From Candidatus Omnitrophota bacterium (GTDB lineage: Bacteria; Omnitrophota; Gorgyraeia; 2-01-FULL-45-10): a DNA stretch of 62,095 bases. This document shows, piece by piece, positions 43,193-52,656 of the stretch (its first letter is position 1; every line of letters begins with the position of its first letter). The stretch covers positions 1 through 62,095 of the forward strand of contig JAPLME010000010.1 in assembly GCA_026387175.1 (NCBI GenBank). The letters run 5' to 3'. The notes under the pieces are model-generated. The model was given only the letters and a program-made list of their open reading frames with translations, was not told the origin of the DNA and made no database searches. The translations under genes and the position numbers were made by a program.

Positions 43193-44192
43193 AGTAGCCG
43201 AAAAACAACACATCGAGAATTCAGGATATGACTTCCATGACAGGGTGGCCACTTCCAAGATCACAAACTATGATTCCGCTGATCCGGCCGTGACCGTTAA
43301 CTATAATAAGCCCTCTGACGCTGCCAAGATTATAGATACCCAGGACATTAACTACCTTAACTACGACCGTTACGGCAACGCCTGGAACCAGAACATCCTC
43401 ACCACCTCCGAAGAAATCGACGGTACTAAGACCTATATCTATAAGACCATAGCAAATACCTATGATAACAAGATAGCCCAGATGAAAGGCAACTCCAAGA
43501 CTTCCGAAACCATCAAGTATTCCGGTACCGCCGTCATTGAAACTAACCTGATAGAGAAGACTGTTACCACCACCGACAAATACGATCTAAAGGGTAACGC
43601 TGAAGACCAGACGACCGAGACTTCTGTTTATAACAGCTCCCACGAACCCATTCTCCAGAAAGTGGTAACGGTCCATAACGAAAATATCGACGCCCGCGGT
43701 GACGCTCATATGCAGTATATCACCACAAGCGAGACCGATAAGGACGGGCTTAACCCCGAAGTTACCAGCTACCAGGTCATAGAGAACCGCGCTTTTGATT
43801 TAAGCCATAACGTCAAGAACCAGAAGATTGTCACCTACACCGATGCCGCCAAGACTGAATTAAAGGACGTCCAGGAGATACGCTCGGCGTGCTTCACCTC
43901 CTCAGGCACCGCCATTGAGCAGAGCATCGCCACCTATTCCGCTTTGACCATGACCGCCTCCGACTTCATAGAGGCCAAGTATATCTTCAATGAAACAGTC
44001 GGCTCCCAGGGTAATGTGGGCAAGAGCACCATCACCACCTATTCCGCGGCTACACTGGAGAGCGGTAACGGCAACATAGTTCTATCGGATGTCTCCGCTG
44101 TCACAAAACAAACGATCATAACCACAAGATTCGACTTAAGAGGCAACTCGACATCACCAAAGAGGCCTACATCGAAGGAGCCTATAAAGTAG
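43155..44192 (+). CDS. Giant repeat protein, segment 4
   Basis: Enters at DITKEAYIEGAYKVAEKQHI, in frame 0, directly after the break at 43152-43154 (two bases AG between). One super-repeat: YDFHDRVATSKITNYDS, GNAWNQNILTTSEE, DLKGNAEDQTTETSV, ARGDAHMQYITTSE, VQEIRSACFTSSGTA. Leaves frame again at RFDLRGNS (44149), at the same residue position as segment 3. Confidence 0.7.
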   Translation, partial: DITKEAYIEGAYKVAEKQHIENSGYDFHDRVATSKITNYDSADPAVTVNYNKPSDAAKIIDTQDINYLNYDRYGNAWNQNILTTSEEIDGTKTYIYKTIANTYDNKIAQMKGNSKTSETIKYSGTAVIETNLIEKTVTTTDKYDLKGNAEDQTTETSVYNSSHEPILQKVVTVHNENIDARGDAHMQYITTSETDKDGLNPEVTSYQVIENRAFDLSHNVKNQKIVTYTDAAKTELKDVQEIRSACFTSSGTAIEQSIATYSALTMTASDFIEAKYIFNETVGSQGNVGKSTITTYSAATLESGNGNIVLSDVSAVTKQTIITTRFDLRGNSTSPKRPTSKEPIK

Positions 44193-47100
44193 CCGAAAAA
44201 CAACACATCGAGAATTCAGGATATGACTTCCATGACAGGGTGGCCACTTCCAAGATCACAAACTATGATTCCACTAAGTCCACGATCACCACCAACGGTC
44301 CTGAAATCGATACTCAGGCCATCAGCTATCTTGAATACGACCGTTACGGCAACGCTCTGCACCAGACTATACTTACCACCGCCGCATCGGACGGCCAGAA
44401 AACCTTCAAGGACATAGTGAATACCTATGATAATAAGAAAGCCCAGATGAAGGGGAATGCAACGACTTCCACGACTATGAAGTATTCCGGCGATACAGCC
44501 GATGGCGCTAAGCTGATCGAGAAGACTTTCACCACCACTGAGTTATACGACAATAAGGGCAATGCCATTGATCAGAAGACCGAGACATTCGTAAGAGACG
44601 CCCAGGGTAATATGCTCCCACAGAAGATAATAACTACCCATAACGAGAGCATAGATGCCAGAGGCGACGCTCATATCCAAAAGATCACCACAAGCGAGAC
44701 CGATGAGAACGGCAAGGATCCCCAGGTCACCAGCTACCAGGTGATAGAGAACCGCTTATTTGACATCAATCACAATGCCGAAAACCAAAGGATCATTACT
44801 TACTCCGATGATAGTGCGACTAAGGTGTTGAAAGACATTCAAGAGATCCGCGCTACTGCGGGCTTCACCTATTCAGGGACCGCTAATGTACAGTTTATAG
44901 TCACCTATGCCGCATTGGCCATGACCGCATCCGACTTCATCGAGGCTAAGATGATCACCAACAATAACGTTGATTCCCAGGGCAATGTGGGCAAGAGCAC
45001 CATCGTGCGTTATGGCTCAGCCACTATAGCCGATAATTTGGAAGGCACAATTACGGTTGTCTCCATTAGTGCTGTTGATCGTCAAACTATCACAACCGCG
45101 CCAACCTCTTTTGATAACCGAGGCAATGCAAAAGAGCAAAAGATGGTCAATGAGACATATCAAGCGGCAATATCCGATTTTGTATTTGGCTCGGCCCAGA
45201 TAGTGACCAACAACAGTTTTAATATCCATGATAGAGCGGAAAGCTCTCGCATCAAAAATTATAGCGACGTCGCATGTACAAATTTCGTTGATATGCAGGA
45301 TGTGGTATATCAGTATGATCGTTCCGGCAATACCATTCACCAGGACATAGTCCGATATGCCGATAAAGATAGCATAAGGACAATTGAAAAGAAGGCTATC
45401 GAAAATATCTATCAGAAAGGTTCTATCGAGGCAAGCCAGTCGACTATTATCGTGAAGAATGCCGATGGTGTTATAGTTGAACAGCAGAGAATCAATTACA
45501 CTAAGTATGATATTTATGGAAATTCAACTTCTCAGGAGATCGCGCGATACGGCTACGATGCTGATGGAAAAGAAATTCTTCTCGACTTTAAGATATCGGA
45601 GAACACCTATACCTCAGATATCGGTAGACTGAAAGGGCTCGCTGACAGCGCAAAAATCTGGACCTATGATAAGCGCGATGGAACCTGCATAGAAAGCCAG
45701 GAAGTTGTCTACCGCGCATATGATGTTTCCGGTAATGTGACCAAGCAAGAAGTGACGCGTTATGCGGATAAAGAGATGACAACCATCCTCGACTATAAGG
45801 AGATCGCCAACACTTACGATGACCAATCCGGCATCTGGAGATCCAAAGGTTGGGCGAATACGTCGACCATACTTACTTACACAGATAGGGGCGGAATTTT
45901 TGTAAGCGGCCAGCAAGTAACCTACACACGTTACAGTGATTGGGGGAATGCCGAACTTCAGACCGTTAAAAAATATGGGACATATGATGCCTCGACAAAG
46001 ACGCTAGGCAATCTTATTGACAAGAAAATTATTGAGAACACATATAGTGATGAGAACCTAAGCCGGATCGGAAGATCAATAGTTACGCTCTATAGCGCCG
46101 AGAATGAATTTGTCGAAAAACAGGATGTCTCTTACGCCTCCTATGACGACTGGGGCAATGTTCTCAGCCAGAGCATGATCAGAAAAGACATCAACGATAA
46201 GGTCCTGGATGTAAAAGATACGATAAATACTTATGTGGGTATCAATGTTAACAGGGGATGGATAAGCAATGCTTCAGTGACAACGAAGACCGCCGTTGAC
46301 GGTGAGGTAACCGAAAACCAGGTGGTCAACTACACTAAATATGACAACTGGGGTAACGCGCTAAAACAAGATATAACGCGAAAGACAGGGGCGGATTCCG
46401 CGGCGCAAGTTCTTGATATTAAATACCTCACATCGGTCTATTCCGGAGTTAATGCGTTAAAGGCCCAAGCAGATTCAACGGATATTTGCCGGAGGGCCCC
46501 GGATGGCACGACTTTTGTTGACAGACAATTCGTCATATATCAGGAATATGATTTCTGGGGCAATGCTACTTCGCAGAACATTACAAAATATGCCAAAGAA
46601 GGCGAGGTTACAGCGGATGATATTATCGACTATAAAGAGATACAGAATGAATATTCGCTCACGGGACACAATAGGGGATTAGCATCTAAATCCGATGTGA
46701 CAACGTATGACAAGGCCGATCTCCTAACGCGGACATTCGAAGAGCACCAGTTCGTTGAGACATCCAGCTATGATAACTGGGGTAACGCTTTGCACCAGAC
46801 AGTGACCGCCATGAACAAAGACAAAGTAGTATTGAGCGTTAAAGATATCAACACCGAATACCTCGACGTCTTAAGAGGCCTTGCTAAAACCACCAACGTA
46901 GTAACTTATGACAAGATCGCTACCGATTCGACAAGGGTAGTCACAGAGCACCAGGTGGTGACAGTGGACTCTAAGGTTGACTACGACGACTGGGGTAACG
47001 CCACACTCCAGACGGTCAAGGCCTACGCCAACGCCACTTTAGATACGCTTATCTCGGTTAAGACCATCACGACCACATATACCGGGGTGAACGCCTTAAA

Positions 47101-47455
47101 GAGCCTGGCCGCTACCACAGACGTTGTCACAACTGCCGCCAACGGCGCCTTCGAAGAGCACCAGTTCGTCACAGCCACTAACTACGACGCATGGGGTAAT
47201 GCCAAGAACCAGAACGTCAAGGCATACTCCAACCCCGACAAAGCCATGCTCAAAGACAATCTCATCTCGATCAAGGATATCGAGACCATATACCTTGACA
47301 GTATAAGAGGCCTTGCCGGTACCACGAATGTTACCACCAGAGCCGCTGACGGCACCACATTCGAGGAGCATCAGATAGTAGAGGCCTCCAACTACGACGC
47401 ATGGGGTAACGCCGCCGACCAGACTGTAACAGCTAAGGATCAACGCATGGGGTAA
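44150..47455 (+). CDS. Giant repeat protein, segment 5
   Basis: Enters at DITKEAYIEGAYKVAEKQHI, identical to segment 4 for 123 bases. It finishes the last 1-kb super-repeat by about 45100 and passes into the short-unit region: units of 68-80 residues with YD-x-W-G-N-A-x-x-Q-x-V near the start and RGLA-x-T-T-x-V-x-T-Y, then EHQ, near the end. It is broken at 47442-47443, where 46 bases are duplicated in tandem (46 is not a multiple of three). Confidence 0.75.
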   Translation, partial: DITKEAYIEGAYKVAEKQHIENSGYDFHDRVATSKITNYDSTKSTITTNGPEIDTQAISYLEYDRYGNALHQTILTTAASDGQKTFKDIVNTYDNKKAQMKGNATTSTTMKYSGDTADGAKLIEKTFTTTELYDNKGNAIDQKTETFVRDAQGNMLPQKIITTHNESIDARGDAHIQKITTSETDENGKDPQVTSYQVIENRLFDINHNAENQRIITYSDDSATKVLKDIQEIRATAGFTYSGTANVQFIVTYAALAMTASDFIEAKMITNNNVDSQGNVGKSTIVRYGSATIADNLEGTITVVSISAVDRQTITTAPTSFDNRGNAKEQKMVNETYQAAISDFVFGSAQIVTNNSFNIHDRAESSRIKNYSDVACTNFVDMQDVVYQYDRSGNTIHQDIVRYADKDSIRTIEKKAIENIYQKGSIEASQSTIIVKNADGVIVEQQRINYTKYDIYGNSTSQEIARYGYDADGKEILLDFKISENTYTSDIGRLKGLADSAKIWTYDKRDGTCIESQEVVYRAYDVSGNVTKQEVTRYADKEMTTILDYKEIANTYDDQSGIWRSKGWANTSTILTYTDRGGIFVSGQQVTYTRYSDWGNAELQTVKKYGTYDASTKTLGNLIDKKIIENTYSDENLSRIGRSIVTLYSAENEFVEKQDVSYASYDDWGNVLSQSMIRKDINDKVLDVKDTINTYVGINVNRGWISNASVTTKTAVDGEVTENQVVNYTKYDNWGNALKQDITRKTGADSAAQVLDIKYLTSVYSGVNALKAQADSTDICRRAPDGTTFVDRQFVIYQEYDFWGNATSQNITKYAKEGEVTADDIIDYKEIQNEYSLTGHNRGLASKSDVTTYDKADLLTRTFEEHQFVETSSYDNWGNALHQTVTAMNKDKVVLSVKDINTEYLDVLRGLAKTTNVVTYDKIATDSTRVVTEHQVVTVDSKVDYDDWGNATLQTVKAYANATLDTLISVKTITTTYTGVNALKSLAATTDVVTTAANGAFEEHQFVTATNYDAWGNAKNQNVKAYSNPDKAMLKDNLISIKDIETIYLDSIRGLAGTTNVTTRAADGTTFEEHQIVEASNYDAWGNAADQTVTAKDQRMG
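47303..47442 (+). repeat. Perfect 140-bp repeat, pair 3
   Basis: Identical to 47541-47680. The first copy ends where the 46-base tandem duplication starts; the second ends where bases are missing (47681). Confidence 0.85.
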
Positions 47456-47682
47456 CGCCGCCGACCAGACTGTAACAGCTAAGGATCAGAACAACGCCAC
47501 CTTAAGCATAAAGACGATCCATACCACATACCTCGACGTCATAAGAGGCCTTGCCGGTACCACGAATGTTACCACCAGAGCCGCTGACGGCACCACATTC
47601 GAGGAGCATCAGATAGTAGAGGCCTCCAACTACGACGCATGGGGTAACGCCGCCGACCAGACTGTAACAGCTAAGGATCAGG
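47445..47682 (+). CDS. Giant repeat protein, segment 6
   Basis: A short piece of about 79 codons, one repeat unit (WGNAADQTVTAKDQNNATLS, then DVIRGLAGTTNVTTRAADGT). It lies between the 46-bp tandem duplication and the next break at 47681, where about 26 bases of the unit are missing between AAGGATCAG and GATCCATACC. Confidence 0.6.
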
Positions 47683-50600
47683 ATCCATACCACATACCTC
47701 GACGTCATAAGAGGCCTTGCCGGTACCACGAATGTTACCACAACGGCCGCCAACGGCGACTTCGAAGAACACCAGTTCGTTGAGACATCCAGCTATGATA
47801 ACTGGGGTAACGCTTTGCACCAGACAGTGACCGCCATGAACAAAGACAAAGTAGTATTGAGCGTTAAAGATATCAACACCGAATACCTCGACGTCATAAG
47901 AGGCCTTGCCGGACTCACCAATGTCGTCACTTATGATAAAGTCGCCACCGATCTGACCCGGGTAGTAACAGAGCACCAGGTGGTGACGGTAGCCTCTAAA
48001 GTTGACTACGATGACTGGGGCAACGCCACGCTCCAGACAGTCAAAGCCTACGCTAACGCCACTTTAGATACGCTTCTCTCGATCAAGACCATCAGGACCA
48101 CATATGCCGGGGCCAACGCCTTAAAGGCCCAGGCCTCCACCACCGATGTTGTCACAACATCCGCTGACGGTGTCACCTTCGAAGAGCACCAGTTTGTTGA
48201 GACATCCAGCTATGATAACTGGGGTAACGCGCTTCACCAGACAGTGACCGCCATGAACAAAGACAAAGTAGTATTGAGCGTCAAAGATATCAACACCGAA
48301 TACCTCGACGTCTTAAGAGGCCTTGCTAAAACCACAGACGTTATCACCTATGCTGATAGCACTAAGACGATCTTCGCCGAGCACCAGGTAGTGGAAGCCT
48401 CCAACTACGATGATTGGGGTAACGCCAAGAACCAAATAGTTAGAGGGTACTCCGACGGCACTAAATCCGATGACAAGCTCTTTTCAATCAAGAATATCGA
48501 GATCACATATCTCAATTCCTTGAAAGGCTTGGCTGGCACCACTGACGTTACCACAACGGCCGTTGGTGCTGTTGGCGTTGAGCGCCAGGTAGTAACAGTC
48601 GCGAGTGAACAGGATTACGATGCCTGGGGTAACGCTCTGGTTCAGACCGTAGAAGCCTATTTTGGAGGCACTAGAGACCAGAATATGCTTCTCTCGGTTA
48701 AACATATAAGTACCACATACATTGATGCCGTAAGAGGCCTGGCTGGTGTCACAGATGTCATTACCAATCGCGACCTCACAAGCACAGCCTCAGTTGAGCA
48801 TCAGGTAGTAACGGTCGCAAGCAAGGAAGGCTACGACGACTGGGGCAACGCTCTGGTTCAGACCGTAGAAGCCTATTCTGACAATACGAGAAACGAGACT
48901 GCGCTCCTCTCGGCAAAAAATATAACAAATACATATAATCCCATAGTAAGCGCGTTGCGAGGCTTTGCCGATACCACCGATGTTGTCACGAAGACCGCTA
49001 AAGACGGAGCCTTTGCAGAGCATCAGTTCGTCACAACATCCGGTTATGATCTATGGGGCAACGCCACGAACCAGACCGTTAAGGCATACTCTGACGCTTC
49101 TAAGGATCAGGGCAAGCTCCTCTCAGTTAAATATATCAACACCGAATATCTGGATGTATTAAGAGGAATTGCGAAAATCACCGATGTCACCACTTACGCC
49201 GATATTGCTAAGACCATATTCGCCGAACATCAGATAGTGACAGTAGCGGGTATTGAGGGCTACGATATGTGGGGCAACGCGACTTCACAGATAGTAACAG
49301 CAAAGAACGAATCGGGCGATACCCTAAGCGTAAAAGAGATAAAAACCACCTATCTTGACACCTTAAGGGGCCTGGTCGCCACAACCGATGTCACCACCTA
49401 TGACAAAGCCGATCTCCTGACACGGACCTTCGCCGAACATCAGATAGTGACAGTCGTGGATAAAGACGGCAATGTAACCAGTACAGGTGAAGACGGTTAC
49501 GACTCCTGGGGTAACGCGCTGTATCAGATAGTGACCACCAAGAATGGCTCCGGAGACGTATTGAGCTTTAAAACTGTCAATAACACCTATACCGACAACG
49601 TCTTAAGGTTAAGGGGCCTCGTTACTACCACAGACGTCACCACATACGCCGATATCGCTAAAACTATATTCGCTGAGCACCAGTTCGTAACAACCGCCAG
49701 CTACGACGACTGGGGTAATGCCAAGAACCAGACCGTTAAGGCATACTCCGATATCACTTTGAATACGCTCCTCTCAATCAAAAACATAGAGACCGTATAT
49801 TTCGACGAAAATGTAGCACTATCTTCCAAAGCGAATGCAATACGGGGTCTTGCCTCCACCACAGACGTTACCACATGGGATAAAGATCATGTTTTTGCCG
49901 AGCATCAGTTTGTAACGACAACAAGCTATGACGGCTGGGGTAACGCGCTCACGCAGACCGTTGAGGCATACTCTAGCGCTGACATCCCGAGAGACCCGCT
50001 CAAACTCCTCTCGGTTAAAGTGATAGAGAATAAATATGTTCGCTCCGCCACACCTTCCGACCTCGAGAAGGTAAATGCTATCCGGGGTCTTACTATCACC
50101 ATAGACGTCACCACCTATGCCGATATCGCCAAGACCATATTCGCCGAGCACCAGTTCGTTGAGACATCCACATATGACGACTGGGGGAACGCCACTTTAC
50201 AGACCGTCAAGGCATACTCCGCCGCCGATAAGACCGATCCCGCGACCAAGCTCCTATCGATCAAGACGATCGAGACTAGCTATGTAGACACTATAAGAGG
50301 CCTCTCAGGCACTACCAAGGTCACCACTAAAGCCGCTGACGGCTCATTCGAGGAGTATCAGGTAGTAATAGTTGCAAGCGCCGCTGACTACGACGATTGG
50401 GGTAATGCGTTAAGACAGACAGCTAAAGCATACTCCGATGCTACTATGAATACGCTCCTCTCAATCAAGAATATAACGAACACATATACCAAGAACCCAT
50501 TAAGAGGTCTGGCCGATACCACCGATGTTATTACAATGGCCGCTGATGGCGTTACATTCGCCGAGCACCAGTTCGTTGAAACATCCAAATATGACGATTG

Positions 50601-52656
50601 GGGTAACGCTCTTAATCAAACAGTTAAAGCCTATGCCAACTCTGATATCACTAGACCCGTTGATAAGCTCCTCTCGGTTAAAGGTATAACTAACACATAT
50701 TCCGGAGTAAATGCGGTTCTAGGTCGTGCCGATACTACTGAAGTTATTACCTATGCCGATATCGAGAAGAAGATATTCGCTGAGCGCCAACTTGTCATAA
50801 CATCTGACTATGATGACTGGGGTAACGCGACTGCTCAAACCATAAAAGCAAAAGATGAGCAAGGCGCCGTTCTAAGCATTAAAGCTATTACTACACAGTA
50901 CATCGACCCATTGAGAGGCCTCGCGGGAGTAACTGACATAACTACTTATAATGCGGACTATAACTTTGAGGAACACCAAGTATCAACAGTCACAAACGTC
51001 AGTGACTACGACGCCTGGGGCAACGCCATGGCTCAGACTGTAAGAGCATACTCCGATGCTACCCTGAATACGCTCCTCTCAATCAAGAATGTAACGAACA
51101 CATATACCAAGAACCCATTAAGAGGCCTTGCCGATACCACCGATGTTATTACAAAGGCCGCTAACGGCGACTTTGCCGAACATCAGTTTGTAACGACAAC
51201 AAGCTATGACGACTGGGGCAATGCGCTCATACAGACCGTTGAGGCATACTCTAGCGCTGATATCCCGAGAGACCCGCTCAAGCTCCTCTCGGTTAAAGCG
51301 ATAGAGAATAAATATGTTCTCTCCGCCACACCTTCCGACCTCGAGAAGGTAAATACTATCCGGGGTCTCGCCGGCACCACAGATGTCATCACTTACGCCG
51401 ATGCCGCCAAGACCATATTCGCCGAGCACCAGTTCGTCACAACATCCAGTTATGACGCCTTGGGTAACGCCACAGCTCAGACGGTGGCGGCATATAGTGA
51501 TCGTACTACTAACTTAACAAAGCTTCTAAACACTAAAAATATTATCACCACATATCTCGATCAGGTCAAAGGTACTGTGGGGAATACAAATGCCGCAACT
51601 TATGATAAAAATGCTAATTTTGTTGAACACCAAATCGTTGAAGTAGCAGATTATGATGCTTTCAATAACGCCGTAACTCAGACGGTGACCGCTATGGATG
51701 AATCCGAAACCGTGTTAAGTGTCAAGACGATAACGAACAAGTATTCCGAAGATAATGCTCTGGCCTTAAGGGGTCTCGCTATCGCCACAGATGTCACCAC
51801 TTACGCCGATGCTGCCAAGACGATCTTCGCTGAGCACCAGTTCGTTGAGACATCCACATATGACGACTGGGGTAACGCGACTTTACAGACAGTCAGGGCA
51901 TACTCAGGCGCCGATAAGGCCGCTCAGGCGACCAAGCTTCTATCGATCAAGACGATCGAGACCAGCTATATAGACACTATAAGAGGCCTCTCAGGCACTA
52001 CCAAAGTCACCACTAAAGCCGCTGACGGCATCACATTCGAGGAGTATCAGGTAGTTACCGCCATGGATAAGGACGGCCATGCGGCTACTAAAGCCAGTGA
52101 CGCTTATGACGTCTGGGGTAACGCGCTCTACCAGTCGGTAAACGCCTACTCCGATACCCCGGAGAATAACGGCAGTCTCTTATCAGTCAAATCCATAGCT
52201 AATACATATACCAATGGCCGAGACGCCATCAGAGGCCTTGCCCATACTACCGATGTCATCACTAGAGCAGCTGACAATACCTTCACCGAACACCAGTTCG
52301 TAACGACCACAAGTTACGACGCATGGGGTAACGCGCTCACACAGACCGTTGAGGCCTACTCCGATAGTACTAGAGACCCGCTCAAGCTCCTCTCGGTTAA
52401 AGCGATAGTTAATAAATATGTTACCTCCGCCACACCTTCCGACCTCGAGAAGGTGAATGCTATCCGGGGTCTTACCATAACCACAGACGTCACCACCTAT
52501 GCCGATATCGCCAAGACCATATTCGCCGAACACCAGTTCGTTGAGACATCCACATATGACGACTGGGGTAATGCGACTTTACAGACAGTTACCGCGAAGA
52601 ACGCTTCCGGAACAGTCTTAAGCGTAAAGACGATCGAGACTGACGATCGAGACTAG
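47683..52656 (+). CDS. Giant repeat protein, segment 7
   Basis: About 1,650 codons of the short-unit array with no internal break: more than twenty units of roughly 205-245 bases. Typical unit: SYDDWGNALHQTVTAMNK, DxVLSVKDINTEYLDVLRGL, AKTTDVITYADSTKTIFAEHQ. The alternation of an IKxIxNTY strand, the RGLA turn and the EHQ strand is constant. The frame has no real start; it simply continues segment 6. It ends at a stop created by the 13-base tandem duplication GACGATCGAGACT at 52629-52654. Confidence 0.8.
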   Translation: MHTTYLDVIRGLAGTTNVTTTAANGDFEEHQFVETSSYDNWGNALHQTVTAMNKDKVVLSVKDINTEYLDVIRGLAGLTNVVTYDKVATDLTRVVTEHQVVTVASKVDYDDWGNATLQTVKAYANATLDTLLSIKTIRTTYAGANALKAQASTTDVVTTSADGVTFEEHQFVETSSYDNWGNALHQTVTAMNKDKVVLSVKDINTEYLDVLRGLAKTTDVITYADSTKTIFAEHQVVEASNYDDWGNAKNQIVRGYSDGTKSDDKLFSIKNIEITYLNSLKGLAGTTDVTTTAVGAVGVERQVVTVASEQDYDAWGNALVQTVEAYFGGTRDQNMLLSVKHISTTYIDAVRGLAGVTDVITNRDLTSTASVEHQVVTVASKEGYDDWGNALVQTVEAYSDNTRNETALLSAKNITNTYNPIVSALRGFADTTDVVTKTAKDGAFAEHQFVTTSGYDLWGNATNQTVKAYSDASKDQGKLLSVKYINTEYLDVLRGIAKITDVTTYADIAKTIFAEHQIVTVAGIEGYDMWGNATSQIVTAKNESGDTLSVKEIKTTYLDTLRGLVATTDVTTYDKADLLTRTFAEHQIVTVVDKDGNVTSTGEDGYDSWGNALYQIVTTKNGSGDVLSFKTVNNTYTDNVLRLRGLVTTTDVTTYADIAKTIFAEHQFVTTASYDDWGNAKNQTVKAYSDITLNTLLSIKNIETVYFDENVALSSKANAIRGLASTTDVTTWDKDHVFAEHQFVTTTSYDGWGNALTQTVEAYSSADIPRDPLKLLSVKVIENKYVRSATPSDLEKVNAIRGLTITIDVTTYADIAKTIFAEHQFVETSTYDDWGNATLQTVKAYSAADKTDPATKLLSIKTIETSYVDTIRGLSGTTKVTTKAADGSFEEYQVVIVASAADYDDWGNALRQTAKAYSDATMNTLLSIKNITNTYTKNPLRGLADTTDVITMAADGVTFAEHQFVETSKYDDWGNALNQTVKAYANSDITRPVDKLLSVKGITNTYSGVNAVLGRADTTEVITYADIEKKIFAERQLVITSDYDDWGNATAQTIKAKDEQGAVLSIKAITTQYIDPLRGLAGVTDITTYNADYNFEEHQVSTVTNVSDYDAWGNAMAQTVRAYSDATLNTLLSIKNVTNTYTKNPLRGLADTTDVITKAANGDFAEHQFVTTTSYDDWGNALIQTVEAYSSADIPRDPLKLLSVKAIENKYVLSATPSDLEKVNTIRGLAGTTDVITYADAAKTIFAEHQFVTTSSYDALGNATAQTVAAYSDRTTNLTKLLNTKNIITTYLDQVKGTVGNTNAATYDKNANFVEHQIVEVADYDAFNNAVTQTVTAMDESETVLSVKTITNKYSEDNALALRGLAIATDVTTYADAAKTIFAEHQFVETSTYDDWGNATLQTVRAYSGADKAAQATKLLSIKTIETSYIDTIRGLSGTTKVTTKAADGITFEEYQVVTAMDKDGHAATKASDAYDVWGNALYQSVNAYSDTPENNGSLLSVKSIANTYTNGRDAIRGLAHTTDVITRAADNTFTEHQFVTTTSYDAWGNALTQTVEAYSDSTRDPLKLLSVKAIVNKYVTSATPSDLEKVNAIRGLTITTDVTTYADIAKTIFAEHQFVETSTYDDWGNATLQTVTAKNASGTVLSVKTIETDDRD
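52501..52641 (+). repeat. Perfect 141-bp repeat, pair 4
   Basis: Identical to 53162-53302. The first copy ends at the 13-base tandem duplication that breaks segment 7; the second ends at an in-frame jump where part of the usual unit (AGCTATGTAGAC and following) is absent. Confidence 0.9.

Larger units (their letters stand above)
38614..45100 (+). repeat. About 1-kb coding super-repeats (seven copies)
   Basis: The landmark FD/YD-x-x-GNA that starts each copy is at 38614, 39629, 40648, 41576, 42557, 43581 and 44546, that is, at spacings of 1015, 1019, 928, 981, 1024 and 965 bases. Copies 2 and later share long identical blocks; the shorter ones are those that contain an assembly-like break. 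Confidence 0.85.

Noticed and set aside
40165-44149. Programmed frameshifting or phase variation at repeated RGNS and IPAD sites
   Set aside because: No slippery heptamer or homopolymer tract is there, the shifts go in different directions, and each lies at the end of a perfect repeat of one fixed length, which fits assembly joins better.
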